Of a DNA stretch of 64,000 nucleotides, positions 1-9,390 are shown one piece after another; within the stretch, counting starts at the first letter, position 1, and every line of letters begins with the position of its first letter. The DNA is from Malania oleifera (taxonomy: Eukaryota > Streptophyta > Magnoliopsida > Santalales > Ximeniaceae), in NCBI RefSeq assembly GCF_029873635.1, contig NC_080417.1, positions 26,794,182 through 26,858,181 on the forward strand. The letters are read 5' to 3'. A program made the position numbers and the translations under genes. The notes under the pieces are model-generated. The model made no database searches. It was given only the letters and a program-made list of their open reading frames with translations, and was not told where the DNA came from.

Positions 1-1103
1 AAGATCATTCGGCCGAGGTGCAGAAGACAAACCAAAATGTATTGGCCGGTCGGCCAAGCAATGAGTTCATTTTTAGGTGTTAGTCGCCCAAGATTGACTG
101 CAATTACATTTTTTCCCTCAGGTCAAGTTCGGTCAACTGAGATTATTTAAACTATAAAGGTTCAGTTGGCCGAGGCTTTTTAATTAAGCTTAAAAATCCA
201 ATGTCGGTCGGCCAAAGTCTTTGTAAGCCCTGATTTTGACCTCAAATATATTTTAAAATATTTTGCTTGATTTAAGCTTTTATAAAAAAAAGATTTTGAT
301 AAAGTGATGGTGCCCTAAGGTCAATCTATGCTTGGTTTGAGCTTTCATCCACATCATGCATGCAATGCACTGTTACATACCAAAGTATAAAAACCAAATG
401 CATTACAAGTTAAAACAAATTTGACTACTTCTTTTGCTCTTTAATTCATCATGGAACACACTAAGTTTTATGCACTTTAAGTCCTATCTTGGCTTCCACT
501 TCTCCTTTTAATGCGTGTGATATGAGATATAAACATGTTTAAGAACTCGACACACACATTAGATCCTTGTACTTTGTCAACATCAAAATAGGGATCAGAT
601 TCAAAAAGTCAGCATTAGGTTTATTACATAATAAAGAAGTGATTTAAGAGAGACAAATTCATTAAAATGGGTGTTTGAGTCAAAAGAGTAAGTTCGTTAA
701 AATTTTAGAAGGACATACGGCTAACCCTTCACTATCAGTCAACTTATCAGCTACAAACTTGCGTGTTTTTCAAAGCCAGGCACTTAAGGCAACTGAACAA
801 TCGAGATCAGTCGATTGAACAACTACTAACTTGTGATTTTTTAAAATTCAGATAGGTTGGACGACTGAGTGCTTCAGGTCAGGCACCTAATCTGTATAGA
901 TATAAATATAATCTGTTTGTAAAAACCCTAACTTTTCGAACCCTTAGGCACCTGAATATTGTTCTCTCCCCTTTTGAAGGATTGTCTTCCACCTTCTAGC
1001 ATTCTTTCACTCAGATTGAGCTACAAAACCTCCATTAAACCTTCATATCTTGCCTATTTCTCTTGATTCAATCAGTTTTAATCGAACATCTTTCTCCTCA
1101 ACC
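1..1103 (+). other. Leader region of outer element D
   Basis: No gene is visible here. Positions 1-215 contain several GGCCGA/TCGGCC-type short palindromes. Positions about 735-880 contain repeated CAGTCGA and GACTGA motifs. A TATA-like TATAAATA lies at 901-908, about 200 bp upstream of the ATG at 1104. This layout (palindrome array, TATA box, pyrimidine-rich leader) matches the U3 architecture of the LTRs in the window. The stretch may therefore be LTR-derived promoter sequence or internal leader of element D, whose 5' LTR would be off the left edge. Confidence 0.4.
901..908 (+). promoter_or_regulatory. TATA box upstream of element D ORF
   Basis: TATAAATA sits just downstream of a GACTGA/CAGTCG array and about 200 bp before the ORF start. 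Assigned by motif and position only. Confidence 0.35.
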
Positions 1104-1284
1104 ATGCCTAGAATAAAGGAAAAGGCAAACTAAAGTAGCACCTCAGGGACTAATGATATGAAGCCATTAAAAGATGGCTTGTATCTCCCGCAACAAGGAG
1201 AATGTACATATCAGATCCATGTAACCTATACTTGGTAAGGTTTGGGATATCTCCTTTATGCAAGAAAATTTTCCCCATATCCTA
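1104..1284 (+). pseudogene. Element D transposon-protein ORF, N-terminal piece
   Basis: An ATG at 1104 begins a short basic N-terminus (MPRIKEKAN) followed at once by a TAA. The same frame then continues with one further stop up to the copia A insertion at 1285. Across copia A the sequence resumes at 45832 after an imperfect 5-bp duplication (TCCTA/TCTTA). The next stretch reads, in one frame, as a GWERF...YPNLVRLFYANME segment that resembles the plant 'putative plant transposon protein' family. The ORF is broken by stops, frameshifts and two insertions (copia A here, copia C at 46461), so it is a pseudogene. The product has no known activity that I can state. Confidence 0.45.
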
Positions 1285-1649
1285 TGTTGACCCAATCCTG
1301 TTTTGATAATGACAAATCACTTGGTATTTGACCTATGCAATTGAGTTTGTAAATAGAATCATAAGTTATAATGCACGCATGGTATGCATGATATGGAAGC
1401 CACGAAGAATTTACAATACATATCACTTGGCTCAATCCACGGAACTAGAAGAATTAAAGGATGGAGAAGCAAGCTTCAAGTTCGAGATCGTGAATGGGAA
1501 TGGGTATTTAGAATTAAATGTATTTACATGTCATATGATATAATTCGAAGCTCAAATACATTTTATACAGACCTTAGAACTCATGCATTCATGAAAAATT
1601 CATTTACATTAGTCTAAGTTGAATAAATTTTTCGAGACAAATTTTAGTG

Positions 1650-1947
1650 GCCTCATTGACGAACCCAATAACCTTGTCGCGAACTCATGAAAGCCATTCG
1701 ATGATCAATAGTGTTGTCTCGTCAATGAAAAAATACCGAGAACTCTAAAAGTTTAGACAATGCTCTCATTGACGAACTCATGGTTTCGTTGACAAACGAG
1801 TGTTGTACACTCGTCGACGAACGTACCCATTCATTGACGAAGATCAGGATGCTGAAACATGATTTAGCACGGACATGGACAAAAGCCATTATTTTTATTT
1901 GATCCAATGGCCAGGATTAAAGCTACGGCCGAGAACACTTATAAAAG
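1650..1947 (+). promoter_or_regulatory. U3 palindrome array and TATA box, copia A 5' LTR
   Basis: Several degenerate copies of TCGTCGACGAA lie at about 1650-1848. TATAAAAG follows at 1940-1947. The matching array in the 3' LTR (about 39348-39545) is better preserved. Confidence 0.5.
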
Positions 1948-2863
1948 TAAGCTAAAAACCCTAGTGCCTTAACTTTTTGAAGATTCTTGAGAGCCTTGAA
2001 CCTTTTGCACATCTCTTGAGAGCATTGAACACATTGCTAAGCCCTTGCCTGCTATTTCAAAGCATTCACATCAAATATGAGTTTGGGTTACATTGATTTT
2101 CAAAAGGCATTCCAACAAATATTGTGCAAACAACTTGTGTATTAAGGTTTGGTGATCAAACAAATTGTTTGCTTATTCTCAAATTTTCTTTTCAAACTTA
2201 TTCTTGAATATTTTATTTGAGAGATTGATCTTGAGTTATTAATTATATATATATTTTGTGAAAGATCATTATTTGAGAAAAGTTATGGTTAAAGATTCAA
2301 ATCTTTGAAAAACTATCAAGCTTATTATTTACTCAAAGATTTCATCTTAGCACAATTATTGTTTAAAGAAATTGTCTGATTTAATATTCTAGAGAAAATT
2401 TATTGACTGAGTATTTTGATAAAGACTATAGTCTTGATCTCTACTGAAAATCAATTGTTTTAAGTAATTTTTGTGAAGATCATAAATTTGATTTGGATTT
2501 CTAAACTATACTGGCTATTCAAATAATTTTATAAAAATCATATAGTTGATTAGATCGTTGGAGTATCCTTGTCCTACACATTTTATATAATGATCATTCA
2601 TCACTTTTTTCAAGAAATATCATTGAATATCATACTTACACATTAAACTTCAACTTCTATCATATGAGTATATATTAGGTTTTTATTGTACTCACTAGTT
2701 TTGTGTAGAAGCATTTTTGAGTTATTGAAGAAATTGTAATCTCCATTTTGTATACACGATTCGAGTTGTAAACCGATATTGAGGAGGAAGCTACACCTCT
2801 TGTAAGCAGTAGGTTGTAAGGGAAGCTCCGTCCCATTTAAAGGATTGGATTATTTAGTGAAAT

Positions 2864-2915
2864 CCTTAAGTGGGTTACTCAGGCAAGGACATAAGCTGGG
2901 ATAGGCCGAATCTTG
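2864..2915 (+). other. Conserved LTR hairpin pair, copy 1
   Basis: Hairpin 1 (CCTTAAG...CTCAGG, 2864-2883) is partly decayed. Hairpin 2 pairs CAAGG (2884-2888) with TCTTG (2911-2915), with one G-U wobble. See the corresponding finding. Confidence 0.5.
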
Positions 2916-3209
2916 TAAAATCGAGTTTGCACCTCTCTTACCCTTATCTCTATTTAAATTCCACGTAATCATATTGTGTATGTGTTGATCACTTGGTGCA
3001 TGTTTGAATAAGTGGGTAACATTGTATGCTTGATAAAGACACTTAAAATTACTCATTGGGTTGATTAATAAAAAAAAATGATTGAGGTAGTAATTGGTAA
3101 CTTACAAGTTTGAAATTATTGTTTTCAAAATTAAAACCTAAAGAACCAATTTTTTTTTAAAAAAAATACCCAATTCACCCCCTCTTGGGATAACACAGTA
3201 ATTCACATT

Positions 3210-3221
3210 TGGTATCAGAGC
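3210..3221 (+). other. Copia A primer binding site
   Basis: TGGTATCAGAGC is the usual complement of the 3' end of plant initiator methionine tRNA. It lies two bases after the 5' LTR end. Confidence 0.85.
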
Positions 3222-3263
3222 GAGGTTATATAGACTTAATCGTTATTTTTGTAAAAAGATCAC

Positions 3264-3327
3264 ATGGCACACATCGGTGTAACCCCATTCGGTGAAGGAC
3301 TCTCATCCACTAGACGACCTTTTTTTC
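3264..3327 (+). pseudogene. Copia A gag, fragment 1 (N-terminus)
   Basis: The ATG at 3264 opens a gag N-terminus beginning MAHIGV. It closely resembles the start of copia B gag at 42996. It is cut after about 20 codons by the gypsy A insertion at 3328, and the next gag codons appear at 15272. The T-rich target there (TTTTC before, TTTTT after) is consistent with a 5-bp duplication carrying one mismatch. Confidence 0.7.
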
Positions 3328-3415
3328 TTTAGTGACACGGGAGAAATTATGGTATTTTAAATAATAACAGAGAAGGAGAAAATAGAAATTTGAAAGGAAA
3401 AGAAAGAGGTAGCAG

Positions 3416-3620
3416 GCCTCGTTGACGAATGCGAAGCGTTCGTTGATGAAGTTACAATTGGGCTCATCGACGAGGGTACATTTTGTCGACGAGAAAATAC
3501 TGAGCAGGGGTTTGGGGGATTATGAATTTTGTTGACGATGAGAGAGTTCATCGATGAGTCTTCTTCATGACCTCGTCGAAGAGGTGACGTGGCTTGTCGA
3601 CGGAAGCCAGTGTATAAATA
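3416..3620 (+). promoter_or_regulatory. U3 palindrome array and TATA box, gypsy A 5' LTR
   Basis: Multiple CGTCGACGA variants lie at about 3416-3605, followed by TATAAATA at 3613-3620. The 3' LTR repeats this at about 12695-12875. TATA boxes of this form usually mark plant LTR promoters. Confidence 0.55.
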
Positions 3621-4206
3621 GTGTTAAACACCATTTTTTGGTGGGTTTTGGCCGCAGGAATCTCTTCTCTCTCCTCCTTCATTTCCATACCCTTCTCTCT
3701 AAGATCTCAGGCTGATTTTCTACCAGTTCGATGATCTGAAGCCACCATGACGCTTCTGGGAAAGTTCTCTACAAGTTTTCCGAAGTGAATCGTCAGTGGG
3801 GCTGAGTTGGAAACCATCCCAAATCCAAGGTAAGACTTTTTACTTAGTATTTGGTTTCTTGACAATTGTAGGAAGTGTAGTACACGTAGAAATATTAAAC
3901 TTTAGTTATGGGGAATGTCATTTTTAGGGTATTGAACAGGGAACCATGCGAGTGTGGGGCTATTTATTTTAGGGGCTTTTCAGGACTCAGGTAAGGGGAT
4001 AAAATAAGCTAGTTATTTTATGAAAAAATATGTATGCTATTACAACATCTGATTTCAGGAAAATAAATATATTTATATATGCTTTATGTTTGGGAAATAC
4101 TGTTGTAAAAGATGGTATGTTTAAATATGTATAAAACCCATTTTGTGTGGCATGAGTGGAATTTTATAATGAAATATTGTTTTCTAGGAATATGATAATG
4201 ATATGT

Positions 4207-4395
4207 ATATGATTTGTCAGTGTACGGGCCGTGCTATGTATAGGATTTGCCGGCGTACAGGCCGTGCTATGGATATGATGTGTCGGCGTATGGGTCAAGC
4301 TCTGGATATGATGTGCCGGCATACGGGCCAAGCTATGGACATATTTTGCCGGCATACGGGCCGAGCTATGGTAAATGTTAAATATCAGCGTACGG
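4207..4395 (+). repeat. 33-bp tandem repeat in gypsy A 5' LTR
   Basis: There are about five full copies and a partial one of a 33-bp unit containing GTACGGGCCGTGCTATGGAT. Because 33 is a multiple of three, the array gives spurious periodic ORFs on both strands. The 3' LTR has about one more copy (14058-14270). Confidence 0.85.
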
Positions 4396-5324
4396 GCCGA
4401 TGATTTTCATGATATACGTATATATGCAAAACGATATGATGATATTGATTTGGTAATTAATGGTATGAAATATCAATGTATCACAGTTTCATTATATGTT
4501 ATATGTTATCAGAACCTGGTTGGCTTGGTTTAGGCTAGTACTTACACGGTACCGATGCTATGTGTTCATGATTTATCATAATATTTGTGTTAACACTGAT
4601 GTATGGAGTAGCGTGAGTTTGGTAGATGTGGTTTTAAGAAGTGTGAGCACCCCTGGTGTACGAACCAAGTCTGGCAGACCCATCGGACTTTTAGACTGTA
4701 CTTTTGACTTGGCAGTGGTCGGCCAACCATTGTCAAATCTCGCCTTCGAACCACACAACCCAGTCATGTGGGGGTAATACATGAAAACAGCCAGCTAACC
4801 TACCAAGGTGGCTTTTGTATTATTATTATTAGAGGAGATGATCTATGCCATCAGAAATCCTTTATGTTCTGCTTTTGAATGAGTATATATATTTTCCCAG
4901 ATATGATACATACCATTTTATTGGTTATGTTTATGTATATGATTATATGTATAGCACATAAATGCTCATGTTGCCACACACTAGTATTAGTTTATTTCCC
5001 TTACGTAGAGGTGTCTCACCCCGAATTTCGTAAACATTTCAAGAGCCCCTGGTTGGATTTTGTGAGAAATGTCCCTAGATCTTTCTTTTTGGGATGTATA
5101 TACTTAAATACAGTGGATGTAGTAATTATGGTATTGTGATGGATGGTTTTGTGTTTATGATATGATGATTTTTTGTTTCTTGCTGCTTAGGCTTCTGCAA
5201 TGTGTTACTATTATATCATTGGTACCCACGGGTCCAAGTAGATTATGATCTGCTAAGTTTTGTGATATTGGTTTTAATATATTATGAAAAAATATATATA
5301 GAAATTAAGCAGGTCGTCACAGTT

Positions 5325-5336
5325 TGGTATCAGATC
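5325..5336 (+). other. Gypsy A primer binding site
   Basis: TGGTATCAGATC follows the LTR end by three bases and differs from the iMet-tRNA complement at one position near its end. Confidence 0.75.
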
Positions 5337-5625
5337 CTAGGTTGCTAGAATCTGTAGACTTTAGAATGCAGCGAAAACGTTACTAGAGTATAGGAAAATG
5401 ATTTAAGGTTTTGTTCTACAGTATAGAGGCAAGACTTCTATGGTAGTTTCTATGTTTTTCTTGGGGTGATGATTTCAGGAAAACCATAGTAAACTATTGT
5501 CGGGTTATGTTCCTAAAATATAGGACTAGGGTTAGAAATAAGTTGAGAGTGTTGAGATAAGAGGTTAAGTTAAGTGGGTAAATTATAAGGATAGGATTAC
5601 TGAGTTACAATTGTTATTTTTCAGG

Positions 5626-6520
5626 ATGGATCCAGGAGGAGGTAGTGCCCATGCGAGTGGCAGTGATGGAGCAGGGTCGTCAGGTGCAAGCGAGATAGAC
5701 TCTGATGCGGTTTTACGCAGCGTGCCTCAGCAGGTTATGGCTGAGATCGCTAGGAGCTCGAGGGAGCATGGTGGTCCGTCGATTGGCCACGGGTGCACTA
5801 TCGAGAAGTTTATGAAGATGAATCCTCTGGCCTTTTCGGGAGGAGTCGATCATGCAACTGTTGAGAACTAGATGCAGGAGATTGAGAAAGTTTTGGTCCT
5901 GTTGCAGTGCACGGAAGAACAGAGGGTTCTCTTTGCCACCTATAAACTAACAAGGAAGGCTAAGAGGTGGTGGACTGTTATGAGACTGCTGAAGCAGCAG
6001 AGAACAACTCCAATGGTTATGTCATGGGACAGGTCTAAAGAGTTGTTCTTTGACAGGTATTTTCTAACTACTATTAAGGAGGCTAAAGTGGAGGAGTTCC
6101 TGAGTATGAAGCAGGGACAATTATCAGTCCAGCAGTAATGGCACATTTTATCGAGCTCTCTTGCTTCACTCCGTATATCATCCCTGATAAGGCGAAAAAG
6201 GCAAGGAAGTTTGAGAGAGGTTTGAGGTGGAGTATCTTCAAGCAGGTGGTGGTACTGTGAATCCAGGATTTTACTGAGTTAGTCGACAGGGCAGCCTTGG
6301 CAGAGGTTGGTGAGCGGCTAGATGTAGAGGAGCAGGGACAGAGGAAAAGATCTGCATCTTTGATCTACCAGTAGGGTCCTAGATAGAATCAGTGGAGAAG
6401 AGGAAACCATGGTAGAGGATGGAGGCAGGATACTAGAGGTCGAGAGGTTTAGGCGGTGCAGGGTCCTCCAGTCAATCAGACTTGTGGTAGGAGACATTAG
6501 GGAGAGTGTCGAGTAGGTGG
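5626..6520 (+). pseudogene. Gypsy A gag, N-terminal part
   Basis: The ATG at 5626 starts a gag ORF (MDPGGGSAHASG) with a retrotransposon gag core around 5800-6300, including AKRWWTVM and a segment ending SVQQ. Stops at 5871 and 6136 and later frame changes disable it. Most look like tryptophan or glutamine codons turned into TAG/TAA, for example TAG where a tryptophan is expected before MQEIEK. The gag would form the particle shell. It is cut inside its zinc knuckle by the solo LTR at 6521; the knuckle continues at 8797. Confidence 0.75.
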
Positions 6521-7254
6521 TGTTGGTCTTACAAGGATTAAAATCTTCTTATCTTGTTTTGATGCTAACAAACAAGTGGAATTTAACATATTTGTGTGAG
6601 TAATGTTATTTCAGGGCTCACCTATGAGAAAGTAAGGAGAAGGTGCTCACAAGGATCAAATGAAGCTTAAAAGAGTCAAAGCATAGATTTAAAGATGATA
6701 TATGAAACCTTGAAGAATATGAAGACATGAATGAGTTGTTGAAAGCCAAGGAATATTAAAGTCCAAAGAGCCAAAGAAAAGCAAAGAGAGAAATCTCAAA
6801 GAATATGAAAGCTTGAAGAAAATATGGAAGTTTGAAGAAACAAAACATGAAGACTCACGAACCTAGAATGAGAAAAGTTTTAGAAGTTTTCATGTAAGTA
6901 CTTTAAATGTTTAAAATATCGTTTGCAATATTTTGAAGCTCTTAGGTTAACTTTTTGGACCTAAATACCTTTTAAAATATCTGTAAAATAATTTTATAAA
7001 GTCAAAAATTATTTTAAAAAGGTTAGAGTCATTTTTGGAATAAAAAGCATCAAAAAGAGTTTTTCCATTTGCTATCAATTTTTATACATCTGCATTGAAG
7101 TGAAATTTTATCTATCAAAACCTCATTATTTTAAAAAAATATTAAACATTAAAGTTTTAGTATTTTCTCTTAGCTTTCTTTTGACACTAATAACACCTAA
7201 TTTGGAGTTATACATAAAAATTTATGGCTAAAACACTGAAGTAGGTTCAATGCT

Positions 7255-7552
7255 GTCAGACAGCTGAACACTGTTCACGGGAGGGATTTCAGATGACTAA
7301 ACTGATGACTACAGACGTCTAAAGATTAAGTTCAGATGTCTGAAGATTTTCTGGATAGAATATACAGAAGGCAGTAGTAGTTCAGACGTTTGAACTCGCG
7401 ACTTCAGACGTCTGAACACTATTCAATGGGCAAAAATTTTAAAACTCTTATTTTTAAATTATAGCCGTTTGAACTCCAAACTTTCTAAAAATTTGGGAAA
7501 CTCTCTAAGGAAACTTTTGCAACATGGAAAAAATTTTGAAAGTCCATAAATA
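7255..7552 (+). promoter_or_regulatory. U3 palindrome array and TATA-like box, solo LTR
   Basis: There are repeated CAGACGTCTGA-type motifs at about 7255-7430. CATAAATACATGG at 7545 sits where copia B has TATAAATACATGG. Confidence 0.45.
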
Positions 7553-8059
7553 CATGGTTTTGCAAATCAAAACTTATCCAAGAATTGAAAAATATGCTTG
7601 TAAAGCTGAAAGCTCTCTTGTTCTTCCAAAACTCTCTTGTTCATTTATTGAAAGATTATTTTGCTGAGAATTTTGAAGTGCTGATCCTTCTTTCTCTGAG
7701 TTCCTACTACTAATCCTCTTCTAAGAAGGATATTGGTGAATTCTACACTTGATCTTCATTCTATTTCATATTGATATTTTACATTCAAAGTATATAGTGC
7801 TGAAATTGTACTAACTTTCTCTTTGAGAGAGTACACTTGTACACAGATTATATCTTGTTTCTTGTAGTTCTTTGACGATTCCAAGGGTTGCTTGAATCGT
7901 TGGCTAAGCAAGGAAATATTGCTTAGAGAGGCGGACTTTAGCCTATGTAAAGAGTGATCGAATGAGGGGATATCGTTTGGAGAAGGTGGGCTCTAGCCTT
8001 AACCAAGGAGTGTTGTAATCGGTATTGTTCCACCCATCAATGGAACTGAACTAGTGAAT

Positions 8060-8113
8060 CCTTTGGTGGTTTGCCAAAGGCGAGGACATAAGCTGGGTAT
8101 AAGTCGAACCTCG
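8060..8113 (+). other. Conserved LTR hairpin pair, copy 2
   Basis: Hairpin 1 has a perfect 7-bp stem, CCTTTGG (8060-8066) with CCAAAGG (8074-8080), and a 7-base loop. Hairpin 2 starts at once and pairs CGAGG (8081-8085) with CCTCG (8109-8113). Confidence 0.6.
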
Positions 8114-8796
8114 TAAAAATCTTCCTCTCACTCTCTCTTTCCCTTAGTCTTTATTTTTAGCATAATTAAATTGTGTGGATTGTTTAAATTTGAAAATCAT
8201 ATAAACTACATATATATGGAAATCAAACAAACTTAAGGTTTAATTTTGATTTGAGTTGCGGAAACCAAAAGGGAGTACGTTGGTTACACCATATCTTGCG
8301 GAAACCTTACGGGAGTACGTTACTTGGTTAACATCCCAAAGATAAATTTACCAAGAGTTTATTTGAGTTCTAAATATTGGGAAAAAGTGATTTGATTCAC
8401 CTATACAGGTCTTTACATCAGTAAGCATAAATTCTCATTCACTACAGGGCTTGGTTCAAATTTGGCAAATATAAACAAACAACCATCTTGAGTTGTTATA
8501 TTACCAAAGTGTTGAATACTTTATATCTTGGTTTGGTTGTTTGTTGTTTAACTTGTACTTGGCAAATAAATTGATTGTTTGGCTTGAAAATATTGTTTAA
8601 TTGATTGGTTGTTAATTGTGTTATTGATTGGATAAAGGAACTAAGTTCTCGATTGATTAAATAATTAAACGAACAAGTCAAGAATTGGTTAAAAGAAATA
8701 AAGGAAGTTTAAGGTATCTCAAAAGGAATTAAAAGAAATTTTTAAAATCCAATTCACCCCCCCCCCTCTTGGGAAGCTATTTCTAATTTTAGGTGG

Positions 8797-8960
8797 TGTG
8801 GTTTACTATCGCTACGGTAGATCTGGAGATATGGTGCGAGATTGCCCTACACCACCAGATGCGGCTCCAGCTCCCAGACCATACCAGGGAGGTTATCAAA
8901 TGCCATGTGGGGGCTAGTGGAGGAATACGACTCCAGCCAGAGTGTTCGCTCTGACACCGG
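8797..8960 (+). pseudogene. Gypsy A gag, zinc-knuckle C-terminus
   Basis: Joining 6520 to 8797, and ignoring one copy of GGTGG, brings together the two halves of a retroviral zinc knuckle. The visible end reads YYRYGRSGDMVRDCP, where the first two cysteines appear mutated to Y and R. A proline-rich tail follows. This shows that the solo LTR entered a formerly continuous gag. Confidence 0.65.
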
Positions 8961-9390
8961 GTAATGCTGAGATGGCAGGCAACGTGGTGACAGGTATGGT
9001 TAGTATGCTTTCTTTTAAAGTTATTGCATTGTTTGATTCAGGATCCACACACTCGTTTGTGTCTTCGGGATGCGTTAGACTATGTGGGGTAGAAGCATAG
9101 TTGTTAGACACTGAGTTGTTGGTATCTACACCGGTTGGGTTAGTAGTGAGGTATAGTAGGGTACTCCGGGGTTGTTTAGTGGATATTCCGGGGAAACATT
9201 TGTCTGCCGATTTAATAGTGCTGGATATGCATGGATTCTATGTGATCTTCGGCATGGATTGGCTAGTAGCTAATTTTACCAGCATGGAGTGCCATTTCAC
9301 AAGAAGTGATATTCAGACCTCTGGGACGAGCATAATTCAAGTTCGTGGGGTCGCGAGTGCAATCCCCGCCTCAGCTAGTTTCAGCTATTG
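8950..9390 (+). pseudogene. Gypsy A protease region
   Basis: The aspartic protease motif FDSGSTHSFVS is readable, with the catalytic D-S-G at 9035-9043. It is followed by VDIPGK...VLDMHGFYVIFGMDWL, a typical retropepsin C-terminal block with the GMDWL motif. A TAG near 9098 and a frame change around 9345 break the polyprotein. The enzyme would process the gag-pol polyprotein in the particle; this copy cannot make it intact. Confidence 0.75.

Larger units (their letters stand above)
1285..3207 (+). repeat. Copia A 5' LTR
   Basis: The LTR runs from TGTTGAC to AATTCACA and is followed after two bases by the primer site. It contains a TCGTCGACGA-type array (about 1650-1848), a TATA box (1940-1947), a conserved hairpin pair (2864-2915) and a CCCCCTCTTGGGA motif near its end, which recurs in the other copia LTRs here. 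Its length of 1923 bp matches the two parts of the 3' LTR combined (about 1909 bp). Confidence 0.85.
3328..5321 (+). repeat. Gypsy A 5' LTR
   Basis: It starts TTTAGTGACACGGG (TGTAGTGACCCGGG in the 3' LTR) and ends GTCGTCACA. It holds a TCGTCGACGA array, a TATA box and a 33-bp tandem repeat. Compared with the 3' LTR it lacks about 78 bp near 5050 (present at about 14920-15000). Confidence 0.88.
6521..8791 (+). mobile_element. Copia (Sirevirus-type) solo LTR in gypsy A gag
   Basis: A 2271-bp LTR beginning TGTTGGTCTT and ending CTAATTTTA is flanked by a perfect 5-bp duplication GGTGG (6516-6520 and 8792-8796). There is no internal region, as expected after LTR-LTR recombination. From about 6720 onward it is clearly similar to the LTR part of copia B, so the two belong to one family. 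It carries a CAGACGTCTGA palindrome array (about 7255-7430), a TATA-like CATAAATA (7545-7552), the paired hairpins (8060-8113) and the CCCCCTCTTGGGAAG end motif. Its terminal A stands where copia B has CA. Confidence 0.92.

Noticed and set aside
1328-1617. ORFs of 71 and 77 codons at the start of copia A
   Set aside because: They lie in the U3 part of the 5' LTR; the homologous stretch at 39010-39300 does not conserve the frames.
4164-4403. Periodic ORFs on both strands over the 33-bp array
   Set aside because: The period is a multiple of three, so every frame without a stop stays open. The peptides are simple translations of the tandem repeat.
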